A DNA stretch of 10,213 nt from Promethearchaeota archaeon. GTDB lineage: Archaea > Asgardarchaeota > Lokiarchaeia > Sigynarchaeales > SOKP01. The DNA is taken from assembly GCA_019894735.1 (NCBI GenBank), contig JAGXOB010000079.1:1-10213 (forward strand). The letters run 5' to 3'. The notes beneath the pieces were generated by a model. The model saw only the letters and a program-made list of their open reading frames with translations, ran no database searches and had not been told where the DNA came from. Of this stretch, positions 1 through 5,953 are shown in pieces (the stretch's first letter is position 1; each line of letters starts with the position of its first letter). A program made the translations under genes and the position numbers.

Positions 1-381
1 TATGTCATCGTCTACTTTTATCCAAAAGATAATACACCTGGTTGTACTACTGAAGCAATAGGTTTTACGGGAATTTTGCCCGAACTTCAAAAGTTAAATG
101 CGAATGTTATTGGCGTAAGTCCTGATAGCCCTGAGTCTCACGCAAAATTCATTGAGAAAAAGAATCTCAAAGTAACTCTTTTAAGCGATTTAGATAAGGA
201 AGTCTTAAAATCGTATGGGAAATGGGGGAAAAACACATTCAGAGGTAAGGAATATATAGGAGTTACGCGTAGTACCTTTTTAATAAATCCTGATGGAAAG
301 ATTGCACATATTTGGCCTAAAGTCTCTGTGAAAGGACATCCAGAAGAAGTACAGAAAATCTTAATGGGATTGAAAAATTAA
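1..381 (+). CDS. bcp: Peroxiredoxin, BCP/PrxQ-like (5' truncated by window edge)
   Basis: Thiol peroxidase that reduces hydrogen peroxide and organic hydroperoxides in the cytoplasm. The frame is open from base 1 and shows 126 residues, so about 25-30 N-terminal residues lie outside the window (family length about 150-160). The first visible residues carry the BCP hallmark YFYPKDNTPGCT, with the peroxidatic cysteine at visible residue 15. Later family features are RSTFLINPDGKI and the C-terminal WPKVSVKGHPEEV. BCP/PrxQ proteins often have a resolving cysteine five residues after the peroxidatic one. Here that position is Ile (CTTEAI), and no other cysteine occurs in the visible part, so it probably works as a 1-Cys enzyme using an external thiol. 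An internal ATG at 76 lies after the active site and is not the start. It is followed after 9 bases by a nitroreductase on the same strand, so co-transcription is likely. Confidence 0.93.
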   Translation, partial: YVIVYFYPKDNTPGCTTEAIGFTGILPELQKLNANVIGVSPDSPESHAKFIEKKNLKVTLLSDLDKEVLKSYGKWGKNTFRGKEYIGVTRSTFLINPDGKIAHIWPKVSVKGHPEEVQKILMGLKN

Positions 382-390
382 AACTGAATC

Positions 391-945
391 ATGAGTGTTA
401 AAGAAACTATAGAAAAAAGAAGAGCATACAGATCCTTAGATCCTGTAGAAATTACAAGCGATCTGATTGAGAGTCTAGCAGAAATGGCTAGAATTACCCC
501 GTCTTGCGCAAATATGCAACCATGGAGATTTGTTTTTGTTCATGATAAAAATGTATTAAACGAACTTTTTACTGCGCTATCAGAAACTAATAAATGGGCT
601 GAAAAAGCGTCAATGATTATAGGAGTTTTCAGTAAACCTAAAAACGATTGTGTGATTGGAGAAAGACTTTACTATTTGTTTGATACTGGTATGGCTACTG
701 CATTTCTAATACTGCGTGCTACCGAATTAGGTCTGATAGCCCATCCTATAGCTGGTTTTGAAGAATCTTTAGCTAAAGAGATTCTCGGAATTCCAAGAGA
801 AATGAGGTTAATCACTCTTATCATCGTTGGAAAACATTCGGAAATTGTTAATCCGGTTTTATCTGATCTAATGAAGCTCGGAGAAAAACAGAGGCCGCCA
901 AGAAAATCTATTGATGAATTTATCTATATAGATAAAGTTAAGTAA
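391..945 (+). CDS. Nitroreductase-family FMN oxidoreductase
   Basis: A 184-residue protein of the nitroreductase superfamily: FMN-binding, usually dimeric, NAD(P)H-dependent enzymes. Family features in order are the N-terminal IEKRRAYRSLDP (residues 8-18, phosphate-contacting arginines and serine), PSCANMQPWRF (37-47, FMN-contacting segment), LFDTGMATAFLILRATELGL (96-115, dimer-core helix), HPIAGF (118-123), the GIP segment that starts EILGIP (130-135), and a C-terminal arm with RPPRKSIDEFIY. Length is typical for small archaeal members. The physiological substrate cannot be read from sequence; the family includes quinone, nitro-compound, flavin and dehalogenation enzymes. The ATG at 391 begins right before the conserved region. 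I see no convincing SD site in front of it, which fits translational coupling to the peroxiredoxin 9 bases upstream. The next gene follows 12 bases later. Confidence 0.9.
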   Translation: MSVKETIEKRRAYRSLDPVEITSDLIESLAEMARITPSCANMQPWRFVFVHDKNVLNELFTALSETNKWAEKASMIIGVFSKPKNDCVIGERLYYLFDTGMATAFLILRATELGLIAHPIAGFEESLAKEILGIPREMRLITLIIVGKHSEIVNPVLSDLMKLGEKQRPPRKSIDEFIYIDKVK

Positions 946-957
946 CTAATCAACTAA

Positions 958-3069
958 TTGAAAAGGGTGAACCTTATTAACGAAAATAACGATGTAAGAG
1001 AAAAATCAGATGGTGTTAATAAACCTAATAAGCTTATTACTGAAAAAAGCCCGTATCTCCTTCAACATGCTAATAACCCCGTAGAATGGTATGCTTGGGG
1101 GGAAGAAGCCTTCGAAAAGGCAAAATTGGAAGATAAGCCAATCTTCTTATCAATTGGGTATTCTACATGCCATTGGTGTCATGTAATGGCTCACGAATCG
1201 TTTGAAGACCCTTATGTTGCAAAATTATTGAACGAAGCATTCATTTCCATTAAAGTCGATCGAGAAGAACGACCGGACATAGATAAAATCTATATGACCG
1301 TTTGTCAGCTTATGACCGGTTCTGGAGGTTGGCCATTGACAATTATCATGACTCCAGATAAAAAACCTTTTTTCGCTGGAACCTATTTTCCTAAAGAAAG
1401 TCGTTTTGGAAGAACTGGATTAGTTGATTTAATTAAACGTGTAAAAGATCTATGGACCAATGAAAGAAAACAATTAGTAGAATCGAGCGAAAAAATAACC
1501 TTTGCTTTGCAAGATGCAAGCACTGAATCCCCAGGAGGGAGTCTGACGGATAAAGTCTTAAAAACTGCGTACTCTCAATTATCGGGAAGGTATGATAGCA
1601 AAAACGGAGGATTTGGAACAGCTCCTAAATTCCCTACACCCCACAATTTGTTGTTTTTATTAAGATATTGGAAAAGAAGTGCTGATAAAGAAGCACTTAA
1701 CATGGTTGAAAAAACTCTTAAAAGCATGCGAATGGGAGGAATCTACGATCATATTGGTTTTGGATTCCACCGTTACTCAACCGATCCTAATTGGCTCGTA
1801 CCTCATTTTGAAAAAATGCTTTACGATCAAGCTTTATTAACGCTTGCTTATTTAGAAGCGTATCAAGCAACAGGTATAGAAGAGTTTGCTACTACCGCAA
1901 GGGAAATATTGGCATATGTTTTACGTGATATGACTTCTCAAGAAGGAGCGTTTTTTAGTGCTGAGGATGCCGATAGTGAAGGGGAAGAAGGGAAATTTTA
2001 CGTTTGGTCAAAAAAAGAAATTGAAGAGATTTTAGGAGTAGAAGATGCTGAAGGGTTCTCGAAAAGTTATAATGTTAATGAAGATGGTAATTTTTTAGAT
2101 GAAGCTACTAGAAGAAAAACTGAGAAAAATATATTACATTTAACATCGAGTTTAGCAGAAACTCAGAACAATCATATAAAATCGCTGAGAGATAAATTGT
2201 TTGAAGCAAGGGAGAAGCGGGTTAGACCTCATAAAGACGATAAAGTATTAACCGATTGGAACGGATTAATGATAGCTGCTTTTGCGAAAGCAGGTTATAT
2301 TTTTAACGATCCTAAATACATCCAGATAGCCAAAAAAGCAGTAACGTTTATTTTTGACCAAATGATGGATTCTGAAGGAAGATTATTACATCGGTACCGT
2401 GAGGGTGGGGCAGATATCCTTGCTTTCGTAGATGATTACGCATTTTTAATTTGGGGTTTAATTAACCTTTATGAATCGTCATTTGAAACACAATATCTTG
2501 AAAAAGCTATTATGTTGACAGAAGAACAATTAAAATTATTTTGGGATTCTTCAATTGGAGCTTTTTTTTTTACGGCTGAAGATACAGAATCGTTATTAAC
2601 TCGCCAAAAAGAAACCTACGACGGAGCAATTCCTTCCGGTAATTCAGTTTCGATGCTAAATTTGCTACGATTAGCACAAATAACCGGTAATGATGAATAC
2701 GAGAAAAAAGCGGATCATCTTGGACGAGTTTTTGCTGAAAACATCAGAACTAGCCCCGTCGCTCACACTTTAATGATGGTTGCTGTAGATTATGCGGTTG
2801 GTCCAACGTACTCTTTAGTAATAGCCGGAGATAGCGGAAAAAAAGACACGATTTCGATGATAAATGAGATTAGAAAGCAATTTTTGCCGAATAAATCGTT
2901 AATATTCCGTCCAACGGAGGAAACAAATCCCGAAATTGATAAATATTCTAATTTTATTCAATTTTTTGACAAGTACGAAGAAAAGGCTACGGCTTTCGTG
3001 TGCATTAATAAGACTTGCAAAGCACCTACAAACGATATAAACAAAGCTTTAGAATATTTGAACTCCTAA
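958..3069 (+). CDS. Thioredoxin-domain protein, YyaL/SPATA20 family (DUF255)
   Basis: Full-length member (703 residues from TTG 958; family about 650-700) of the family named after B. subtilis YyaL and human SPATA20. The N-terminal thioredoxin-like domain (about residues 26-170) has [21 protein letters not shown], the active-site-like STCHWCHVM (Cys71, Cys74) and [23 protein letters not shown]. The rest is an (alpha/alpha)6-barrel like N-acylglucosamine 2-epimerases, with [56 protein letters not shown] and [14 protein letters not shown]. Its biochemical role is unsettled; the redox neighbours suggest thiol chemistry. The start is uncertain. TTG 958 and GTG 967 are the only conventional in-frame starts before the conserved domain, and neither has an SD site. 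A GGGTGA at 965-970 sits 5 bases before an in-frame ATT at 976, giving 697 residues. A T10 run (2562-2571) encodes Phe-Phe-Phe without breaking the frame. Confidence 0.93.
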   Translation: MKRVNLINENNDVREKSDGVNKPNKLITEKSPYLLQHANNPVEWYAWGEEAFEKAKLEDKPIFLSIGYSTCHWCHVMAHESFEDPYVAKLLNEAFISIKVDREERPDIDKIYMTVCQLMTGSGGWPLTIIMTPDKKPFFAGTYFPKESRFGRTGLVDLIKRVKDLWTNERKQLVESSEKITFALQDASTESPGGSLTDKVLKTAYSQLSGRYDSKNGGFGTAPKFPTPHNLLFLLRYWKRSADKEALNMVEKTLKSMRMGGIYDHIGFGFHRYSTDPNWLVPHFEKMLYDQALLTLAYLEAYQATGIEEFATTAREILAYVLRDMTSQEGAFFSAEDADSEGEEGKFYVWSKKEIEEILGVEDAEGFSKSYNVNEDGNFLDEATRRKTEKNILHLTSSLAETQNNHIKSLRDKLFEAREKRVRPHKDDKVLTDWNGLMIAAFAKAGYIFNDPKYIQIAKKAVTFIFDQMMDSEGRLLHRYREGGADILAFVDDYAFLIWGLINLYESSFETQYLEKAIMLTEEQLKLFWDSSIGAFFFTAEDTESLLTRQKETYDGAIPSGNSVSMLNLLRLAQITGNDEYEKKADHLGRVFAENIRTSPVAHTLMMVAVDYAVGPTYSLVIAGDSGKKDTISMINEIRKQFLPNKSLIFRPTEETNPEIDKYSNFIQFFDKYEEKATAFVCINKTCKAPTNDINKALEYLNS
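965..970 (+). promoter_or_regulatory. SD-like GGGTGA placed for an ATT start
   Basis: GGGTGA matches the archaeal anti-SD and lies 5 bases before an in-frame ATT (976-978). This is the same spacing as GGGTGG before the ATG of the small gene starting at 3457. It lies inside the coding sequence if TTG 958 is the start. The motif is seen; its use with ATT is inference. Confidence 0.4.
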
Positions 3070-3074
3070 TTATC

Positions 3075-3082
3075 AAAAAAAA
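3075..3082 (-). terminator. T8 terminator for the CxxC small gene
   Basis: Read on the minus strand this is a run of eight T, starting 6 bases after the stop codon of the small gene that ends at 3089. Archaeal polymerase terminates at T-rich tracts without needing a hairpin. The site lies between two convergent genes separated by only 19 bases. The plus-strand gene ending at 3069 has weaker T-rich stretches (TTTTATTTTATC) just past its stop. Confidence 0.5.
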
Positions 3083-3088
3083 GTAATT

Positions 3089-3457
3089 TTATTTTATCTT
3101 TGAAGATACAAGTTCTTCCATTTCTTCAAGTGTTTCAACACTATCCATTTCTTTCTGTGATATCAGTAATATAAGGTTTCCATTCTTCAAGATATAAGCA
3201 GAGGGATATTTAGCGTCTTTAACATCGTATTTTTCTAAAAATTCGTCTTTATGTAGGAATTCAGAATCTATTCCTAAATCGTTAATGAAAGACTTCCATT
3301 CTTTTTTAGCTCCGAATGTTCCGAATGTAGTTTGGCATAGATTACATTGATATGTGCTTGGTCTTAAAGCTTTATGCCAGAAATCCTTTACAGTATTAAT
3401 TATTCCAGAATCAGCATTCCATATAAAAATTAATTTATCATCATTATTTTCGTTCAT
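3089..3457 (-). CDS. Conserved small CxxC protein of unknown function
   Basis: A 122-residue cytoplasmic-looking protein with no signal peptide or membrane segment. The pattern LIFIWNADSG near the N-terminus, STYQCNLCQTTFGTFGAKK in the middle (a CxxC pair), KEWKSFINDLG, and a C-terminal YPSAYILKNGNLILLIS matches a small family also found in bacteria. Some members carry an uninformative 'GTPase' label, but no P-loop is present here. The beta-strand opening and CxxC suggest a thioredoxin-like or metal-binding fold, by inference only. I chose ATG 3457 because GGGTGG (3463-3468) sits 5 bases upstream; GTG 3466 in the same frame would add three residues but overlaps that SD. It converges on the YyaL-family gene and diverges from the MaoC gene. 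Its first codons closely resemble bases 976-994 of the YyaL-family gene. Confidence 0.82.
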   Translation of the reverse strand: MNENNDDKLIFIWNADSGIINTVKDFWHKALRPSTYQCNLCQTTFGTFGAKKEWKSFINDLGIDSEFLHKDEFLEKYDVKDAKYPSAYILKNGNLILLISQKEMDSVETLEEMEELVSSKIK

Positions 3458-3462
3458 TAAAA

Positions 3463-3468
3463 CCACCC
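3463..3468 (-). promoter_or_regulatory. Ribosome binding site GGGTGG deciding the ATG 3457 start
   Basis: GGGTGG on the minus strand ends 5 bases before ATG 3457-3455. It overlaps the alternative GTG codon at 3466, which therefore is unlikely to be the start. Confidence 0.6.
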
Positions 3469-3487
3469 ATGTTAAACAAAACCCTTG

Positions 3488-3497
3488 TATATATTAA
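3488..3497 (-). promoter_or_regulatory. Candidate archaeal TATA box for the CxxC gene
   Basis: TTAATATATA on the minus strand is centred about 25 bases before position 3467. That would place transcription start just in front of the SD site and leave a leader of roughly 10 bases. There is no clear purine-rich BRE, and the region is generally AT-rich, so the call is weak. Confidence 0.33.
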
Positions 3498-3538
3498 GTG
3501 TATACTTATAGATTTTAATCTGCGTACTATCATTTATA

Positions 3539-3565
3539 AATTTCTTTAACTTAATTAAAGAAATT
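3539..3565. repeat. Perfect 11-bp inverted repeat in the divergent intergenic region
   Basis: The arms AATTTCTTTAA and TTAAAGAAATT are perfect reverse complements separated by CTTAA. The repeat lies near the middle of the 190 bases between the CxxC gene (minus) and the MaoC gene (plus), about 70-90 bases from either candidate transcription start. A symmetrical site there could be an operator for a dimeric winged-helix regulator; this is inference, and the AT-rich background makes chance more likely than usual. The rest of the intergenic region (3466-3656) is AT-rich, with a possible TATA element (TTTTTATT near 3628-3635) about 25 bases before the MaoC start, and nothing else recognisable. Confidence 0.6.
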
Positions 3566-3656
3566 ATAGGGATTTTACCAAAAAGACAATTAAATTATCA
3601 GAATTAAACAAGTTATGTTATGATATCTTTTTATTGATAAAATGCTTGGTTAATAT

Positions 3657-4124
3657 ATGATAAGATTAAGGTTAAAACCTTCAGATTGGAATGATTACAT
3701 TGGTAAGGAGTTAGGAACATCAGACTGGTATGAAGTTACTCAAGAAGAGATTAGTGAATATGGAAGAATTGTAGGAGATGTGCAATGGATTCACACTGAC
3801 CCGGAACGTGCAAAAAAAGAATCTCCATACGGAGTCACAGTTGCGCATGGGAACTGGGTTTTATCAATTGTTCATCCAAAATTACTAACTCAGCTCTATA
3901 CACCAATCGAAACAAAAATGATTGTCAATTATGGTTGGGATAAAATTCGGTTTCCATCACCTACGCCCGTTGGTAAGCGAATTCGTTTAATAGCTAAAGT
4001 AGCTGATGTAAAAGAGGCTAGTGTTGGTGTGTATAATGTAAAAATGGATTATAAAGTATATGTAGAGGATGAAACTAAACCCTGTATGGCTGCGATTAAA
4101 GTTACACGCTACTACTCTTTTTAG
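3657..4124 (+). CDS. MaoC/NodN-type (R)-specific enoyl-CoA hydratase-like protein
   Basis: A 155-residue single hot-dog domain protein. The active-site signature GDVQWIHTDPERA gives catalytic Asp41 and His46, followed by SPYGVTVAHGNWVLS (56-70). This is the 'QWIH' variant known from the NodN / Rv0130-like branch of MaoC hydratases rather than the 'NPIH' form. Family members add water to trans-2-enoyl-CoA to give (R)-3-hydroxyacyl-CoA, normally as dimers. Substrate and pathway are not shown here, and no other acyl-CoA gene is in the window. ATG 3657 is preceded only by a weak TTGGTTA, and a T/A-rich stretch about 25 bases upstream could support a leaderless or very short-leader transcript. The protein opens with MIRLRLKPSDWNDYIGKELG, a normal lead-in for this family. 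Confidence 0.9.
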   Translation: MIRLRLKPSDWNDYIGKELGTSDWYEVTQEEISEYGRIVGDVQWIHTDPERAKKESPYGVTVAHGNWVLSIVHPKLLTQLYTPIETKMIVNYGWDKIRFPSPTPVGKRIRLIAKVADVKEASVGVYNVKMDYKVYVEDETKPCMAAIKVTRYYSF

Positions 4125-4142
4125 TCAAACTAATGATGATGG

Positions 4143-4155
4143 AATTTTTTAAAAA
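4143..4155. terminator. T-rich intergenic tract between convergent genes
   Basis: AATTTTTTAAAAA lies between the MaoC gene (ending 4124, plus) and the DUF1499 gene (ending 4156, minus). The T6 run (4145-4150) is 20 bases after the plus-strand stop. On the minus strand the A5 run reads as T5 immediately after the stop. It could serve as a two-way U-rich terminator. Confidence 0.4.
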
Positions 4156-4545
4156 TTAAAAATTATTAAACTTATCTCTTATAATATCCATTCTCTTTCT
4201 ATTTACTCCCATGTCACTGTATCCAAGTCTTGCCCGCGATCGAAAATGAATATCTTTTTCGCTATCATCAAAAAGAAACTCAACATCGTCGACAAATTTA
4301 AATAACGCTGTTCTGAACTCAACATGAATGTAGTTCTCTTTATCAGTTATAATTTTTGATCTTTTTAACGAACGCACAATTTGTATTATCTTATCTTTCG
4401 CTTCGGTTAGAGATCCTGAGTATTTTATGGGATCAATTTTATGTTTCTCGTTTGTAGCTTGAGTAGAAACACAATTTGGTGAATTTGGACAAGGGTAAAA
4501 TTTACCATCAACAATTCCAATAGGTTTTTTCGATTTTTTAAAGAT
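4156..4545 (-). CDS. DUF1499 family protein, start codon missing or non-canonical
   Basis: From GTG 4377 only 73 residues would be made, but the same frame stays open upstream to a TGA at 4546-4548, giving 129 codons, the usual DUF1499 size. The upstream part encodes FYPCPNSPNCVSTQA and KIDPIKYSGS. The C-terminal part encodes YIHVEFRTALFKFVDDVEF, FRSRARLGYSDMGVNRKR. Both halves are DUF1499 signatures, so the GTG 4377 start would lose the defining motif. There is no ATG, GTG or TTG between the TGA and the CPNSPNC motif. An ATG at 4549 with GGTGA next to it is one base out of frame; deleting one T from the CTTT that follows would join it as MNLKKSKKPIGIVDGKF. Either the gene uses ATC/ATT, or a one-base frameshift (real or sequencing error) exists. 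Function of the family is unknown. It lies 34 bases after the longin-domain gene on the same strand. Confidence 0.82.
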   Translation of the reverse strand: MFKKSKKPIGIVDGKFYPCPNSPNCVSTQATNEKHKIDPIKYSGSLTEAKDKIIQIVRSLKRSKIITDKENYIHVEFRTALFKFVDDVEFLFDDSEKDIHFRSRARLGYSDMGVNRKRMDIIRDKFNNF

Positions 4546-4549
4546 TCAT

Positions 4550-4554
4550 TCACC
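4550..4554 (-). promoter_or_regulatory. SD-like GGTGA ahead of the DUF1499 frame
   Basis: AAAAGGTGA runs directly into an out-of-frame ATG (4549-4547), and its GGTGA ends 4 bases before the first in-frame codon, ATC 4545. It shows that a gene start is expected here and not at GTG 4377. Confidence 0.45.
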
Positions 4555-4579
4555 TTTTCATTTTTTAGTTACTAAATGT

Positions 4580-5890
4580 TTATACGCTTAAAATTTCTTT
4601 TATGAGCTCGACGATTTTGTAATTATCAAAGACCGCAGTATTACCTGTTTTGTTAAATTTTAATATTTGATCGTGATAGTGCTCTTCAAATTGATTTAAA
4701 AAATATGCTAAGCGTTCCTTTAAACTTTGATTAGCGGGTTTGGATAAAAATAACGCTAATTTGATGTATTGTCCATATACCGCATGCACATAGAATCCTT
4801 TATAATTTATTTCGTTCATTGAAGCCGACCCTCCTATTTCGGATACAAATGAGTCCATTGCTGACAAAAATCCAGAAATCAATTCCTTTTCCATCGATAC
4901 ATTTTCACTTGAATATGAAAATATGTTTAAACCAGAATCTTTATCTATAATCATAAGATTCCTAAAGGTATCTTTAAACTCTGGCTTTATTTTTTTTGCA
5001 TGATCTTCTAAAAGCAGTTTTTCCATAGGAAAGAGTTCAAACATGACGAAGTCTTTAGGATTGTAAGATTCGCTTTCTTTAAAACTATATTGGGAGATAT
5101 TTGCTAACTGGGAAGGGGTTCTTATTGGCTCGCGTGATAATTTTTTTATAAACTCGTCTCTGATCGCGGTATCGTGTACTTTCGATTTTTTACCTTTTGT
5201 AATTCCAAGGATTTTTTGATGAATTGGGTCAATTACATATAACCACGCATTTAAATTTTCCATATCGCTTTTTAGCCTTTCTAAACCTATTTTACACACT
5301 CCTCGAGGAGTGGTTACAAATACAGTCCAGACCGCGAGTTTATTGGCTTCGTTAATCAGATAGAAAGTATTTTTATAGTTTTCTTCCGTCATTTCTGCTC
5401 CAGTTCTTACAAAAACAGCTTCAGTTCTTAAGAACGGTTTTTTCTTGATTAAGTACAAATCTAAAAAATTATCCTTGATATCCGATGTACTATATACAGA
5501 GATCCCATAATCAGCACAATAATCCGCAAATGCGTCAATTAATTCTTGTTTGGATATGAAATCAAATCTCTTTAAGTAATCGCCTATAATTTCGTCGGTG
5601 GTTATGAAGTCTCCTATATAGGTAATGGGTGTCTTAAATTGTTTTTTAAGTGTGGAGCTTTTTTGGTATTGATTATAAAAAAAAATGCTTATATGATCGA
5701 GGATTTCTAATTTTGACAAATTCTCTCCTTGTGGAAATGGAATATCATGTCTGCTCATAAAATCGTAAAGTTCTTTGAACCTACTTCTTACTACGAGGCA
5801 ATTCAAGCATATAATCCCAAATTTACCCTCAATATCTTTCATTATTGTCTCTAAAATTTCGTTTGCTTCGTTTGAGTTTTGAGGAGTCAT
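4580..5890 (-). CDS. Asgard-type protein with C-terminal longin/roadblock-like domain
   Basis: A 436-residue soluble protein. The C-terminal part (about 310-436) has the pattern LMIIDKDSGLNIFSYS, then ELISGFLSAMDSFVSEIGG, INYKGFYVHAVYG, a strand IKLALFLSKPANQSLKERL, and FLNQFEEHYHDQILKFNKTG. This fits the longin/roadblock-like domains that are numerous in Asgard archaea and are thought to act as partners of small GTPases. The N-terminal 300 residues are not recognised. They include an early CLNC pair (Cys28, Cys31), a possible winged-helix stretch around 88-132, and an alpha/beta region at 155-235 (TEAVFVRTGAEMTEEN, AVWTVFVTTPRGVCKIGLERL, AWLYVIDPIHQKILGITKGKK). No GTPase gene is in the window. 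ATG 5890 has no SD site, but a TATA-like element sits about 27 bases upstream, which suggests leaderless expression. The DUF1499 gene follows in the same orientation. Confidence 0.8.
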   Translation of the reverse strand: MTPQNSNEANEILETIMKDIEGKFGIICLNCLVVRSRFKELYDFMSRHDIPFPQGENLSKLEILDHISIFFYNQYQKSSTLKKQFKTPITYIGDFITTDEIIGDYLKRFDFISKQELIDAFADYCADYGISVYSTSDIKDNFLDLYLIKKKPFLRTEAVFVRTGAEMTEENYKNTFYLINEANKLAVWTVFVTTPRGVCKIGLERLKSDMENLNAWLYVIDPIHQKILGITKGKKSKVHDTAIRDEFIKKLSREPIRTPSQLANISQYSFKESESYNPKDFVMFELFPMEKLLLEDHAKKIKPEFKDTFRNLMIIDKDSGLNIFSYSSENVSMEKELISGFLSAMDSFVSEIGGSASMNEINYKGFYVHAVYGQYIKLALFLSKPANQSLKERLAYFLNQFEEHYHDQILKFNKTGNTAVFDNYKIVELIKEILSV

Positions 5891-5912
5891 TATTGATATT
5901 ATATACCTTGAG

Positions 5913-5927
5913 TTTTAAAATACTTTC
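5913..5927 (-). promoter_or_regulatory. BRE/TATA-like promoter of the longin-domain gene
   Basis: GAAAGTATTTTAAAA on the minus strand combines a purine-rich BRE-like stretch with a TATA-like element centred about 27 bases before ATG 5890. Archaeal transcription starts about 25 bases past the TATA centre, so the message would begin at or next to the start codon. It comes just after a T7 tract that would end the preceding unit. A second AT stretch (TATATAATAT) closer to the ATG is badly spaced. Confidence 0.42.
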
Positions 5928-5937
5928 ATAATAAATT

Positions 5938-5944
5938 AAAAAAA
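5938..5944 (-). terminator. T7 terminator after the phosphatidyltransferase gene
   Basis: Minus-strand CTTCTTTTTTTAATTT lies 9 bases after the TGA of the phosphatidyltransferase gene. It separates that unit from the longin-domain gene. Confidence 0.5.
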
Positions 5945-5953
5945 GAAGCCTAA

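Noticed and set aside
3541..3640. Possible small RNA or riboswitch in the divergent intergenic region
   Set aside because: Apart from the AT-only palindrome there is no GC-containing helix or recognisable aptamer sequence.
4378..4545. Apparent non-coding gap between GTG 4377 and the longin-domain gene
   Set aside because: The frame continues upstream with the DUF1499 motif CPNSPNCVST, so it is coding and was merged into that gene.
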